Part shown: positions 37,217-50,165 of the stretch, one piece after another
How the letters are laid out: each line of letters opens with the position of its first letter
Numbering within the stretch: the stretch's first letter is position 1
NCBI GenBank assembly: GCA_030280995.1
Contig: JASXTE010000001.1
Location: 10,759,001-10,823,000, forward strand
Direction: 5' to 3'
DNA: 64,000 bases
Source: Hemileia vastatrix
Taxonomy: Eukaryota > Basidiomycota > Pucciniomycetes > Pucciniales > Zaghouaniaceae
The notes under the pieces: model-generated
The model's input: only the letters and a program-made list of their open reading frames with translations
Database searches by the model: none
Told to the model about the DNA's origin: nothing
Made by a program: the position numbers and the translations under genes

Positions 37217-37336
37217 CGACGATGCTGTTCGGAAGGCTGCGTACGCATGTGATCTGGGGTGCAGTGAGTGCTTTGGATTTGGATGCTGGATGAGAATTGG
37301 CTGAGGACTGACTGGACGTGGTGTTGGTGGTGGTGG

Positions 37337-37725
<389 letters not shown>

Positions 37726-37825
37726 TTACCATTAATATTGCGATCACTCCTCTTACTCCCACTCTAATAATCATCATCATCATTATTCCCCCCATCCTCA
37801 TCCTCATCACTGTCTCCATCTCCAG

Positions 37826-40719
37826 GGCACCGACGTGGGCAAAACTATCATCTCCACCGCTCTCTGCCGTGCATCTCTTGCTCGTGCCGAATCCACGACT
37901 TATCTCAAACCCATCGGCACTGCCCTTCCCTCCTCTCCCTCCGATTCTGCCTTTGTTGCTGCCCATGCTGGTCCCGCCGTCGACTCCCGCTCTCTCTTCC
38001 ACTTCCATCTTCCCCTCAGTCCCCATCTGGCTGTTCGTCGCTCTATTCAGTCTGGAATCCTGAAATCTCAAGGTTGATTGTGTCTTACTTCATTCCCTTC
38101 GTCTTTATTATCTCATGTTTTCGGGTTCCAGATATTCCCTCAGATGATCTGTTGCTTGCCAAAATTCAGCATCTTGCTCATCAAAAAGCTCGCTCTCTTG
38201 CAACCTCCAAACAGCAAGGCGCCCTGTATATTGAAACTGCCGGGGGTGCGTCTTCACCTGATTGATTATTAATCTCCATTCATCTTACTCTGTCAACATC
38301 CAGGCGTCCATTCTCCCACCTCCAGTGCCACGTCTCAAATCATTGCCTACAGACCACTTAGATTACCCGTTATTCTTCTGGGCTCTTATGCTCTTGGCGG
38401 TATATCTTCCACTATTTCGGCCTACGAATCCCTACTCCTGCACGGCTACCAGGTTGATGCCTTGGTCATGCTCAAAGAAGATCATTATTGCAATTGGGAG
38501 TATTTAGAAGCTTGGGCTAAACATCACAGTCTACCTTTTTATGCATTTAGTCCCCCTCCCCCCCTTCCTTCCACCCCTGCAAGCGCATCGTCTTCAAAAA
38601 ATGAATATGGCTATAATCCCTCTGATTTCTCAGCCATGACTGAATATTTCACCCAACTAGCTACCAACAACCCAAAAAATGATCCAGGTGCTTATTCAGC
38701 TTCCCAATTGGTGCATGATCTCCAAAAAATTCATGAAGCACGGGTGGAAAAAATCACCTCCATGCCGCAAAGAGCGCTAGAACAGATATGGTGGCCATTC
38801 GTCCAACATGGCTTGGTAACTAACTCATCTGCTATCACTGCTATTGATAGTGCTTATGGTGACCAGTTCATGGCTCATCAGCAGCAACAGCAGCCATTTC
38901 ATGAAAACACACCAGCAAAATCACCGACCAATTCAGATCACCATTCACTACTGGTTCCTTTGTTTGATACCTCTGCATCATGGTGGACTCAATCTCTCGG
39001 GCATTCCCATCCTTCATTGGCACTCACTGCCGCTCATGCTGCCGGTCGATATGGGCATGTTCTCTTCCCCAACTGCGTCCATGAGCCAGCATTAGATCTT
39101 ACGGAGCGCCTTTTGAGCACACTTGGAAATCCATGGGCTAAAAGGGTTTTTTTTAGCGACAATGGTAGTACAGCTGTTGAGGTCGCACTGAAAATGGCAT
39201 TGGCTAGTTTCAGTAGACGCCACAAGTTAGATCGACAACAAAACACCGAGCTGGGAGTTTTGGGGTTGAAAGGTAGCTATCATGGAGATACGATTGGTGC
39301 GATGGATGCGAGTGAACAAAGTATTTTTAATGAACGTGTGGACTGGTACAAAGGAAAAGGATTTTGGCTAGATGCACCTCACATCAAAATGGTTTCATCT
39401 GGAAAGGTAGTCATTCAATTTGACTGTGGACTTCGACAGCCCAATAATTTATTATCTCATCATATATGTCGGAAACACTCGTCACTCATCTGCACATATC
39501 CCTCATTAATGAAAGTGTATAACGTTGAAGAGCGTCTGAAAACTGATGAATTAGCTGACATCTATCACCAACACATATTGCAATCGATATCTAAATTTAA
39601 ATCCACTCACAAAAACACGCGATTAGCTTGTTTGATTTTAGAGCCTATAGTCATGGGTGCTGGTGGAATGATTTTTGTAGATCCTCTTTTTCAACATATC
39701 CTAGTTAACTTTGTCCGCACTCACCCAGCCTTGTTTGATCCCAACACATCGTCTCCTTGCCTCCCCACTGGAAAAATGGATCTTATTCAAAACCCATCTC
39801 CGTCTGAATGGACCGGCCTCCCTGTTATATTTGATGAGGTCTTTAGTGGTATATACCGACTAGGACATCCCAAAGCCCATTCTCTTCTAGGTGACTCTTT
39901 GTGGCCTGATATTGCAGTTTACAGTAAAATTCTCACTGCAGGTACATTACCCCTTGGTGTTACACTTACCTCTCAGTCAATTTTTAAAACATTTCTGGGT
40001 TGTGAAAAAGTGAATGCTTTACTTCATGGACACAGTTATACTGCACATCCTATTGGCTGTTCAGTGGCCAATATGGGACTAAAACTCTTGAGTCAACTAG
40101 ATACTCAAGGCGCTTGGAATGATGCGAAGAAAGATTGGAGTTGTTTACCTACACCGTCGTCGGTCTGTCAAAAAATTACTACGCCCAGTAGTAGTGAACG
40201 TGTGTGGAGTTTGTGGAGCTCAGAATTTGTCAAACAACTGTGTGTTGGTTCTCAAGTGGATAGCGTTATGGCGTTAGGTACTGTTTTGGTGATTTATCTC
40301 AAGGAAGAACTCAATCAGGAAAAAGGTTGGTCTTCTTTGCTGGTATTAAGCCCTCGAAATTTCTTATATAGATATATTGTGAACATCTTTGTTTCTTTTA
40401 TTATTATTATTATTCTGTATTAAAAGGGTACGCCTCACAAGCCGGTTCCCGTCTTTTACAATGTCTTGAAGAAGAACGTCAATCACTTCAGAATGACTCC
40501 ACTCTTTTTCCAGAGTCATATAAAAATAATGGTAGTATTGATGAGTTGCCATTTGTTGGAATTCACGGCAGGCCACTTGGAAATGTATTGTACTTCCTAT
40601 TGAGTTTAAATACACCTACGAAGTCCATACGAGGTCTGGAGTCTTTAATTTTACGTGGCCTTGCTCTGCTTGAATCTGAAAAACAAACATCCGGGAAGAA
40701 AAAATATTTAGAGGGTTGA
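37826..40719 (+). CDS. BIO1-BIO3 fusion type: Bifunctional dethiobiotin synthetase / DAPA aminotransferase
   Basis: Exons 37826-38072, 38132-38245, 38304-40325 and 40427-40719 total 892 codons including TGA, all GT-AG and in frame. The first visible exon begins at acceptor CTCCAG with the DTBS Walker A GTDVGKT; the starting exon, probably short, was not identified and may lie in or beyond the ATT repeat. DTBS part: YLKPIGT, ETAGGVHSP, VILLGSYALGGISSTISAYE. Aminotransferase part: IWWPFVQHG, WWTQSLGHSHP, FSDNGSTAVEVALKMA (PLP phosphate), GSYHGDTIGAMDAS, EPIVMGAGGM, FDEVFSGIYRLG (pyridine Asp) and YSKILTAGTLPLG with the PLP lysine near 39926. The C-terminus has GRPLGNVLYF. It makes dethiobiotin from KAPA in biotin synthesis. 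Fusion in this order is known in fungi and plants. No stop or frameshift: likely functional. Confidence 0.92.
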
Positions 40720-41192
40720 TTTGATTCTAAAATGGTTATGGCGGGGAGACAAAAAAAAAAAAAAAAAAAAAAAATCAAAATTACACTAAAAAATAAGGTG
40801 AACATACGAGTTATTGGCTTGCATATTTTATTTAAATTTTTATTCAAAAAAGAATATTAAAAAAAAGTGAAACGGTAAGGGAAAAGGAAAAGGAAAAGTT
40901 GTTTAATCAGTTTCGACCCATATAAAACGGAAATATTAATAATGAGAATAGTAACGATGATTATTATTATATATATGGAAGGATGGTCATACGCTGTAGG
41001 TTACCATTGCTAATCTAATCTAAATCTTTTTGTTGGGTAATTTTGAATTATCGGAAGGAGCTAGGTGAGAAGATATGAATATCATTAATTCCAAAAATAC
41101 TTCAAAGTTAAATAAACACTTCCGAGTTGTTTTGATATTAGAAACAAAATTTTATAAAATTTAGTATTGTAAATTTACCATGCTGCCCAAGT

Positions 41193-41296
41193 GGCGGCGT
41201 AGCTCAGTTGGTAGAGCACATGCTTAACATCATCCTTTGTTATAAAGAAGGTGATTGGAGCGCATGCGGTCCTCGGTTCGAGCCCGGGCGCAGTCA
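41193..41296 (+). tRNA. tRNA-Val(AAC) with 31-nt intron
   Basis: Acceptor stem 41193-41199 with 41289-41295 (one mismatch, one G-U), D arm GCTCAGTTGGTAGAGC, anticodon stem CATGC/GCATG with loop TTAACA|C, anticodon AAC at 41226-41228, intron 41230-41260 after position 37, T arm with loop TTCGAGC, discriminator A at 41296. The B box GGTTCGAGCCC is intact. CCA is not encoded. The intron can pair with the anticodon arm as splicing requires, but I did not fold it formally. Confidence 0.9.
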
Positions 41297-41478
41297 TTTT
41301 CCCCATATTTCGTTGGACAGCTTTTTTAGCCACTAAAATAAGTCATGTTGATCTTTTATAATGGTGTTATATTTATAAGTTTCAATGGATGCAAACATTA
41401 CACTTTTCTTTATCTATGTCAAATCTTGTTGTTTCTTGGAAGAAATTCTAGCAAGGTTTTCAACACCATCTCTCTATA

Positions 41479-41603
41479 CAGCTGTTTGGGAAAACCTTGC
41501 TCATTTTTTTGCCCCTCATTCCCCGCCAAAAGCGGCTTAAACTCATGTTTTTGACAGGAAGTGGAAGAAGGTAAAAACACAGCAAGCTTTTCCCAAATAG
41601 CTG
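41479..41603. mobile_element. 125-bp MITE with TA target duplication
   Basis: Inverted ends CAGCTGTTTGGGAAAACCTT and its near complement (AGCAAGCTTTTCCCAAATAGCTG, written here in two parts: AGCAAGCTTT and TCCCAAATAGCTG), both flanked by TA (41477-41478 and 41604-41605). Internally it has a GCCGC..GCGGC-like short hairpin (CCGCCAAAAGCGG). Tc1/mariner-like by its TA duplication. Confidence 0.8.
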
Positions 41604-42783
41604 TATTTTAATAGTAAGTCAGGTTTATGTTTTCAAAGACTAAAAACTCATTGGCCAACAACACAGCTTTCCCTCACGTGACTATCCCAAGAACTCACAG
41701 TCCACTTTTACAAAATTAAACTCCCACGTGTAGTAATCCACACCAATAAAATTGTTTCTCTACAATAACCAAATTACACTCCAAAGCACCTATTTCCAGT
41801 ACAAGATTTCCCTAATATCACATTGAAACCACTACTTACTCACTTAACACTCCACACATCCAGTCTGGTCACAAAGTTTCACCAGCCACAGGTCCTTCAT
41901 TCTTTTTTCATCTCATGCTATGCAAATTCTAAGTGACTTTCTATTACCAGTATTATTATTACAAGTCTACAAGGTAAGTTTCAAATATACTACATCATTT
42001 AGTTAAGACAAAAAAGTTTACCTGCATCCTTTACCCCTTCAGAAACTGTGATCAGCATCTTTTCTGGTTATTATTCTATGCAATATCAAGTAGTGAGTAA
42101 GTATTTTAGCTAATTTGTTTACTTGAAAGAAAAGAATTTTTTTATTTATTCTTATCCATCCACATTTCTATTTCAGTTTTCCCTTCCACATTTAATTAAG
42201 ACCATACCAAGAAAAACTTTATGATGTCATACCCAGACCAGTCCTCCTCCCCCCCCCCTTAAGATTACAACTTCATCATTCACACAAGCTGAAGTAGATA
42301 TAATCCTGACTCACACATTCAAAAAAAAAAATAATCCCACATATTTGAAAAGTTGATGGTGGGGTTTTAAGTCACAGATAAATGATTTGAAAGAAAATTT
42401 AAACAGTTCCATAGATATTTCTACCACTAACTCCATCCATAACTCATGACTCATTTTCAAACTTACCAACCCCCCCCCCCCCCCCCACCACCACCACCAC
42501 CACCACCACCACCACAGATTTAATACCTGAAGATGAACCTTACTGTCAGAAGAATAAGGTCAAAAAGAACTTAAAACTGCTTTTCTAGAAGTAAAAAAAA
42601 AAATTAAATGGGCCAGTATGAATTTAAGTTGTCCAGTAAATCAGTTAAAAAGTTATATTTATAAGGATCAAATAAATAAATTAGTATAATAATTATTAGG
42701 TTTTTTTTATAATGATCAAAGCTTACAGGTGGTAAAAAAAAAAATAGTAATAATAATGTTTTCAAGTAATTCTAATATATAAT
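41604..42783. other. Intergenic DNA with C run and CAC repeat
   Basis: No gene seen. It holds a C run near 42248-42258, and a longer C run followed by (CAC)n at about 42471-42515. Confidence 0.6.
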
Positions 42784-42884
42784 AGGTGGTGTCAGTTCTG
42801 GTGAATCTGCACTTACCTTAAGTGCAGATTTCAAACCAAATCAACACTTAAATTTTGCAAAAAAGTCACTTATTTCAAAAATGG

Positions 42885-44165
42885 GTGTCAGTTACACCAC
42901 CAACAATTTGCCAACTTTCCCAGAGGGAGTGTCACCATGGAAATACCAGTTTGTTCCTTTCAAACGTGTGAACTTGACATGGAATGTACCATACAATTGA
43001 AAATGCCAATGAGTTATGGAACATCTGTGCAAACACCATTGCACTGTTTCACCACTAGCAGCTCAAGCAACTGATTCTCATTTCCATTTTTCCTTCTTGC
43101 CCTGTTTTTATTTTTACTCATCAACTAAGGGCTTCAAGACATGAGATATTGTCAAAGTATTTGGGGTATGTGGTCTAGAAATTAGACTATGGATGAACTT
43201 ATATTCTGGATAGTAACATAGTTCTGGGTGAAGATTAAGATACACTAAAGCAATTATTCCTACTTATTCAATTTTATTAGCAACTTTTCTACCCTGTGGC
43301 TTATGCTGATCAATGAATAATGAGAAGACAAGACATATAGGAGTGATGGATTCAGTGTAAAGAAAACATTCTAATTCTTTTTATAATGTAGATTTTTGAA
43401 TGTCCTCAATTTCAAACATTCCCTGAGTCTTGAAACCCACATTTTCATCTCTTGTTCAATATCATTACATTTCATTGAACATTCATGAATGGTCAATGAA
43501 ATGCAATGACTCAATCAATTCATTGAGACAGCTGTTGAGTATTGTAGACTCAATCTGGGCCATCAACTTGAGAATTCATTTCATTAATGCTGTCATGTAA
43601 GTATTTCAAAGATCTTCCTTTTTCTAAAGATCTCTGTTGCATATAGTCTGGTTGGGTAATGCTCGGTATGTGCAGCGTTTTTGGGAGTTGTCCTCCAGAT
43701 AAAGCAAAAAACATTTGAGGCAACAAAATGTTGCTTATAAACTGAGCAGAGAGATTAAGAGCATCCATTAGGGTTCTAGAGTTTTTGTTTTTCAATATTT
43801 TGAGCAGATCACAAGCAGTCCAAGATTGTTTGGAGCACTTAAAGCAAGTACACAATGGCATCTTGGATTTATTTCAAATGGGTACAAGTAAAGAGAAATA
43901 AAATCTAAATTAACAGATATTTTAGATAAACAGAAAACCAGGGGATGAAGGAAAAAAGCAAAAAATAATCAATTTCTTGTGCTGCCAGAGGTAAAAAAGT
44001 GCAATGTTGTTTGCACTGACGTTCCATAACTCATTGTAGTTTGTAATTGCATGGTGTGCTCCATGTGGCGTTGGCAAGTTTCAATGCAGAAAAGTGTTAA
44101 CACCATGATGACCCTCCCTCTGTGAACATCAGCAAATTGTTGGTGGTGTTATGACCTCAAATAAG
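42885..44165. repeat. Nested long inverted repeat
   Basis: About 42885-43080 (TTACACCACCAACAATTTGC, GAGGGAGTGTCACCATGG, ATGAGTTATGGAACATC) is repeated in reverse complement at about 43985-44165. The arms enclose the Cys-rich minus-strand ORF 43861-43550, giving a 1.3-kb unit that looks like a smaller transposon with long inverted ends inside the 5-kb element. Confidence 0.65.
43550..43861 (-). CDS. Cys-rich 103-residue ORF, possible Tnp2-type N-terminus
   Basis: Begins MPLCTCFKCSKQSWTACD, a CxCxxC start similar in kind to the N-terminus of the Tnp2 pseudogene at 3435. The rest has no recognised domain. It lies between the arms of the nested inverted repeat. It may be the leftover 5' exon of a transposase whose core was deleted. 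Confidence 0.35.
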   Translation of the reverse strand: MPLCTCFKCSKQSWTACDLLKILKNKNSRTLMDALNLSAQFISNILLPQMFFALSGGQLPKTLHIPSITQPDYMQQRSLEKGRSLKYLHDSINEMNSQVDGPD

Positions 44166-44399
44166 CACTTTTTTCCCAATTTTTTTTCACAACCATATGT
44201 TGGACACTTCATTGCTTCATTTGCACACCCCTTCCCTGTCACATGTGACATCCAGAACTCAATCCTCTCATCAATCCTTGGCACATAACCCTCACTGAGA
44301 TTTGAACCATTTTATTGTGAAATTTTAACCAGGCATGTTTTTTTTCCTTCTTCTTTTTTTTTATGTTTTCAACCTCTTAATCTCTCTTTTTTAATATAA

Positions 44400-44882
44400 A
44401 AATTTCATAATGCTTACCTAAAAATCCAACACTCAAAAGGCAACTCAAAAAAAGCTTCATCACAAAGGTCTTCCTATAATGCAACCCCTCACCTGAGAAA
44501 TCCAAGTCTGGACAGCCAAAAAAGGAAGATTATCTCATCATTATCAACTTAATAAAAATTAAATCAAATTATAATGTATTTTTTGGATGTGAGTAGTCTA
44601 CCTTCATCAAAGGTTAATGGTTTCTTGTAGATGGAAAATAAAGTAAAAATGAAAACAAAAGGGAGGATTGACATCAATCCTAAGCAAATGAAGGAGAGTT
44701 TTAAAATTTTTCAATCAAAATATAAAAAGGCTCATTTCGCTTCCACTTCCACTGGCTTTGGTGTTGATAATTATGATTTGGAGAATGGAATGATTACTAT
44801 TTCCAAAAAGCTCAATATCATGTGTCTTCTCTATGAGAAAATGGTTATTCTTTTTGGTTCACAATTTAATAGTTACTTTTAA
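44400..44882 (+). pseudogene. SANT/Myb-like Harbinger-associated gene, copy 1 fragment
   Basis: The ORF 44631-44882 (KTKGRIDINPKQMKESFKIF, YKKAHFASTSTGFGVDNYDL) is clearly homologous to the copies at 57665-56334 and 62678-64000. Upstream homology (KKEDYLIIINLIKIKSNYN near 44495-44555) lies in another frame with stops. The order of a Myb/SANT-like helix region followed by the TGFG..KL..LxxxY..M..xFG stretch resembles accessory proteins of PIF/Harbinger transposons, which help the transposase bind DNA. The downstream part is absent. Confidence 0.55.
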
Positions 44883-45804
44883 TCTCTTCAAAAATTGTTA
44901 TACCATGAGATTCTGATATGACCATTTGTCCTTACTGAACTCTAAAATATTGCACTTTTGGAATTTCAGATGGTAAAATAATAATGACACCTCTGCAAAA
45001 ATCCTCATCACTGACATAATTTTATCACCTCACCACCAATTTCCATTTCTAAATAAAGCTAAGTCAAAAAAAATATATATATCTGAATGAAAAGTTTAGC
45101 TATATCCTCTCCTGAATTTTATTGAATTAAGGGGTGGGTATCACCAATTTCTCCAAGTCATCAATTTTCCATGTCAGATTTGAAAATTTGGCAATACACT
45201 CCCCTGAATTTTATTGAAGTAAGGGGTGAAAATCACCAAAATTTAATATAGTTCAATAAATTAATAAATATATAAATAGGATAAATCAAATTTACTAGTT
45301 TTAAAGTAATGACAATTCCTCAAGCCAAAATGCAGACTAAGTCTAGAAACAAATTTTGGGAATTTCCACAGGTATAGGCTAGATAAGCCCCATGAAACAA
45401 TTTAATGTTATCATGATTACCATTTATACAACACAAGGTTGTTGGCTCATTAATTTAGTTTAGTAAATTGAAATATCAGATTTATTTATTAAAAATTTAT
45501 GAAAGAATAAAAAATATTGGATGACTTCACAAATCCTTATAATTTTTTGATCTACCTAAAGATTTATAAATTTATAGATTTTACCTTGTTTATTTGTTGG
45601 ACTAACTTTTGACTGGTCTGATAAGAGCAGCTGAAATGAGTGAAGGGTTAGACATATGAAAATGGTAAGGAGAAGAAAAAAACACACCTTGATGAAAGGG
45701 CAGAATAAATAGTAAAGAGAAAGGTAGTTTGAGGAATCTGAAAGGATAATTGAATGATGTAAACGTTATGATATGCATTATGAAATAAATAAAAGTAAAA
45801 TTGG

Positions 45805-46470
45805 TAAAAAAAGGCTCAACCTTAAAGGTCAATATCTTAGCAACCACTGAACCAAATTCAAATAAGTTTACTAAACATGAAGGATAGGCTACAAAAGTAT
45901 TTTCAGCTAAAATGACAGTAGATTTGAGTAAACCTAAACCTAATACTGTCTGATTTTCAAAATTACACAAAAACTTGAAAAGTGATGATGAAAATTCTAA
46001 CAAGAGGGAGATAAAAGCCTAGATAATCATCAGATAATAGTTTCAAAAGCCTTATTCTCTAATTATGCAAGATAAAAACATGAAATAAATTAAGTGAAAT
46101 TTGGAAAAAAAGACTCAACTTAAAATGTTAAAATCTCAGCAATCACTGAACCTAATTCAAACTTGTTTGTGGGAAATGAAAAATAGGCTTCAGGAGAACT
46201 TTAAGGTAAAGGATATGCAATTTAAATAAACATAACCCTAATTTTTTATATACAAACACGGAAGAAAAAAAATTCAAATTAGGAAAAAAAAGGCTCAACT
46301 TTAAATGTCAATATCTTAGAAACCACTGAACCAAATTAAAATATGTTTGTGGGAAATGTGAGATAGCCTTCAGGAAAACCTTCAGCTAAAAGTAAATAGG
46401 ATTTGAATAGATCTAGCCCTAATTCTTAGTCTTATTTTCAAACTTTTTAAAAAAATCTTGAAAAGTGATA
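45805..46470. repeat. Three tandem copies of a 180-300 bp unit
   Basis: Units start near 45810, 46108 and 46288, each with AAAAAGGCTCAACYTTAAA, ATATCTTAGCAACCACTGAA, CCAAATTCAAA and a tail ending in AACCCTAAT or GCCCTAAT. Some minus-strand frames stay open across parts of it; coding is not supported. A related segment around an ACCTTGATTGAAAGG string recurs near 46605 and 45688. Confidence 0.65.
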
Positions 46471-47750
46471 ATAAAAATGACAACACAAGGAGTTGAATAA
46501 GTCCACTGTTATACGGATATGAGTTCTACATATGTTTGATTATGAAATTTTCATAGAATGAAAAAGATATTATATAGACATGAAAAAGAATAGATGAAAC
46601 TTACCTTGATTGAAAGGTAGGAAAATTAGAGTGAGAAAGAGTGAAGTTGGAAGTTGGGGGAAATTGAATATGGAGCAAGTGAAATGCTTAAAGATAGTGA
46701 AATTTATGTGTGTCAATGACATGGAACCAAAAAAAGTGAAATAGGGGAAAGGAGGAATAATGACTATGCCAAGGCAGGATGAAGAGTAGGATGATGGAGC
46801 TAAAAAAAGAAAGAAAAGAGAGAGAGAATAAAAAAGGTTAATTTTACTTTTAAAATTAAAAAATAAACACTTACTAAAAAATTTAGATACAAAAAACAAA
46901 AAAAATAAAAAATATTTAATTATAAAATACATAAGTAAAAATGAAAAAATGACTTACCTGGAGAGAGGAGTTGAGAAAAAAATCGACTTCAAATTATTTG
47001 TGGGATGGAAGAGGATAAAAGGAAATGTATATGAGTGATGAAATAAAAAAAAGAATGACCAAAATATTATGCAATTATAGAAAATATGCAATTTCATGTT
47101 GAGTTGATGAAGGAAAACAAAAAGACTTGAAAAAAAGAGATTATAACAGAAAATTCAAAATCAAAGTCAATATGCAAATAGGAATAATTATTATAAGAAA
47201 AAGTTCTTGAGAAGTCCTGAAAAACTGTCTAAAACTGGGTACAGATAGGTTAAAAAGTGTTTGAATGGTGTTCTTGGGGGCATGAAGTACTTGAGCCTTT
47301 CTTGGAAGAAGGTAACATTTCCAGGCCACTTTTGATAAAAAAAATCTTCTTAAAAATCAGAATAAGAATTTCAATCAGAGTCAAAGAGGAGACCAAGATC
47401 TGTGAGAGTTTTTGCTTGATGTAGCTTACCATGATTTGAGAGCAAGGAAGTCATGGCTCTTATATGGTATAAAAATGTAAATTATGTACAATGTTTTGAG
47501 TTATAAAGTGTTATTCTGAAGAGTGCTGTGTATGAATGGGATGATTCTTACAAATTAGTGAAATGAGATTTTATGGTGAAATCAGCACTTTTGATTGAGA
47601 AAGTGTGGATTTGAGTGAAATAAGTGACTTTTTTCATTTTAAAATCCACCAGTGTAGGGGCTAGTGTGTTTTGGAAATCCCCACTTAAATAAGTGCAGAT
47701 CATGTCAAATTTAAGTGCAGATTTTCCAGAACTTACACCCCCTAATTAAT

Positions 47751-48326
47751 ATTTATAAGGACTCTAATATATATTTTATAATTCAGTAATACTTTAAATA
47801 ATTTCATAGTAGTGAGAAATGTAGAATAATAGCCAAAAACATCCTCTCTATATACCATCAGACCCTGAATCCATTTATGCCAATGAATAGCAAGAGAGAA
47901 AACTGAAATTATCAGAGAATGACCAAAGAAGCTTCAAAAGCACATAAAATAACCTAGGAAAGAATAAAATTCAATAAAAATAATGTAATAACAAAAAAAA
48001 AGTAAAACCAAAAAGGAACCAAATGAAATGGAATAATAAAGGAACCAAATAATTAATCAAGGAAAAAATTTTAAAGTCCAAATACTAAAATCACCTCTCC
48101 TAAGATTACACTTTGACACAAGAACTGGTCCAAAAACCAAAAAAAAGGCTTGGCAGGCAGTGGGAATTATGAATACTTGACTCAATTAGTGCATATATGC
48201 ATATAAGTGTTGAAATACATGATTTTAGATTTATTGGGCACATAATGTGAGGTTAACACTTAAATTATTGAATATATTGAGGTTTCATGGGCTGGCTTTC
48301 TAGAAGAAGGAGGAAAAGAGAAAGAA
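47751..48326. other. AT-rich intergenic DNA
   Basis: Nothing recognised between the TIR element and the GAA repeat. Confidence 0.4.
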
Positions 48327-48347
48327 GTAGTAGAAGAAGAAGAAAAA

Positions 48348-48378
<31 letters not shown>

Positions 48379-48398
48379 AAGAAGAAGAAGAAGAAGAA

Positions 48399-48442
<44 letters not shown>

Positions 48443-48782
48443 GAAGAAGAAAGAAGAAGAAGAAGAAGAAGAAGAAGAAGAAGAAGAAGAAGAAGAAGAA
48501 GAAGAAGAAGAAGAAGAAGAAGAAGAAGAAGAAGAAGAAGAAGAAGAAGAAGAAGAAGAAGAAGAAGAAGAAGAAGAAGAAGAAGAAGAAGAAGAAGAAG
48601 AAGAAGAAGAAGAAGAAGAAGAAGAAGAAGAAGAAGAAGAAGAAGAAGAAGAAGAAGAAGAAGAAGAAGAAGAAGAAGAAGAAGAAGAAGAGAAGAAGAA
48701 GAAGAAGAAGAAGAAGAAGAAGAAGAAGAAGAAGAAGAAGAAGAAGAAGAAGAAGAAGAAGAAGAAGAAGAAGAAGAAGAGG
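48327..48782. repeat. Long GAA trinucleotide tract
   Basis: About 450 bp of (GAA)n with few interruptions (GAGGAA near 48418, GAGAAGAAGAAAG near 48440, GAGAAG near 48690). It forms spurious poly-Arg, poly-Glu and poly-Leu/Ser frames. GAA/TTC tracts of this length are known to form triplexes. Confidence 0.97.
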
Positions 48783-50165
48783 TAGAAAGAAAAGAGGAAA
48801 AATAGATGTATAACAAGAATGACTGAGAAGGAAGACTGAGATTTGTATACAACTGTTAGACTAGGGTTAATTTTCTTTAATCAAGTAAGTAAATAATTTC
48901 TCTCTTCTGATAACAAGAAAATTACTAATATTAAAGCACTCTAAAAGAAAACTTTATATTATATTTATTTTGAATTTTTAAAGGGAAAAGCACCACTATA
49001 AAAAATAAATTAATATATATTTATAACTAGTAATATTTGATTAATAATGTAATTAATGTAAGTGATGGAGGCACAGGGAATCAACAAATGTGTTTATATA
49101 ATCAAAGGGCCCTCTGAAGCACCAAAAAAATATATATAAAATGTGAGAGTAAGATAAAATGAAATAAAAATAAGTGTAACAAAATATAAAACTGAAACTT
49201 AAACAATTAACTAAAAACATGAGCAAGAGCCCATTTTATCCACCAATTTAAACTCAAAAATTGTATTAGAATTAAATGAGAAATTAAATTATTTTTAAAC
49301 AGAATAATTTAATTATTTTAATTTAAAACAGGTTTCAGGATTATTTAAATATTAATCAGTTTAAGTGAAACATAAAAACTATATTATTTTGATGTAAAAA
49401 GTTAATTTAATTAATTAATTTAGTATAAAACATGAGAAAGTAATTAATTTAAAATATTTCATTAGAATAATAATTATTTTAAGTCAAACAAGCAATTATT
49501 TTAATAAAATTACTAATTTTTAGAGTAAAACATTAAAATTTTATTAAATAAAGTGTTTCAACTTGTTTAGTACTTTTATGACACAATTATGAGTCAAAAA
49601 AGCATCCAATATTTATGGATTATAAGATATTAGGTGTATTAATTAATATATATGATTAATAACATTATAATTTAATTTTATTAATTATAATTAAAATATA
49701 AATATGCAATAAATTAATTATTAATTTATAATTATTATAGGGTATCAATGCTCAAGGATCTGCAATTAGGGATCAGGAATTTTTTTTCTAGGATCAGACA
49801 TTATTAATTGTGGATAAGGATTGCACAATAATGCATTGTCCCACCTCTTATACCCCAATTTCAATTCCTAATTCCTGATCCCAAACTCATCACATCCATG
49901 ATTAATTTGTAAGCAAGTCACATTAAATATAATTTCAGATGCCATCCTTATGTTTATCTTCCTTCTATTCTACTTGATTTTGGTGGCAAACACATAACAC
50001 TTTTTCTCATCCTTATGTGTCTCTTCATTCTATGCTACTTAATTTCTGTGGCAAACAAATAGCATTTTTTTCTACCTACACACCCCACCTGCTCATTTGG
50101 TGCCAAATTCCCACTTCACACTCATCACCTAATCCTTCTACCAACAGCCTTATTTACCAAAAATA
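48783..50165. other. AT-rich repeat remnants upstream of Harbinger
   Basis: About 49085-49180 is related in reverse complement to 27405-27495, probably an LTR or MITE fragment. About 49755-49885 contains an inverted pair (AATTAGGGATCAGGAA and TTCCTGATCCC) that may be another small MITE. No genes. Confidence 0.45.

Larger units (their letters stand above)
42784..47750. mobile_element. About 5-kb TIR element carrying SANT-like gene
   Basis: The left end (GGTGTCAGTTCTGGTGAATC TGCACTTA) and the right end (reverse complement GGTGTAAGTTCTGGAAAATC TGCACTTA) are inverted repeats, with further inverted similarity inward (AAAAAAGTCACTTATTTC on both sides). TA flanks both tips. It carries the SANT-like gene copy (44631), a Cys-rich ORF on the other strand and a tandem repeat. 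I see no transposase core inside, so it is non-autonomous or decayed. A nested inverted repeat sits in the left part. Confidence 0.65.

Noticed and set aside
45602..46932. Minus-strand ORFs of 120-133 residues rich in Phe, Leu and Ser
   Set aside because: They overlap a tandem repeat and A-rich tracts, show no splice support and match no motif; left out as genes.
48265..48852. Poly-Arg/Glu and poly-Ser/Leu ORFs
   Set aside because: Translation of the GAA repeat; no independent coding evidence.
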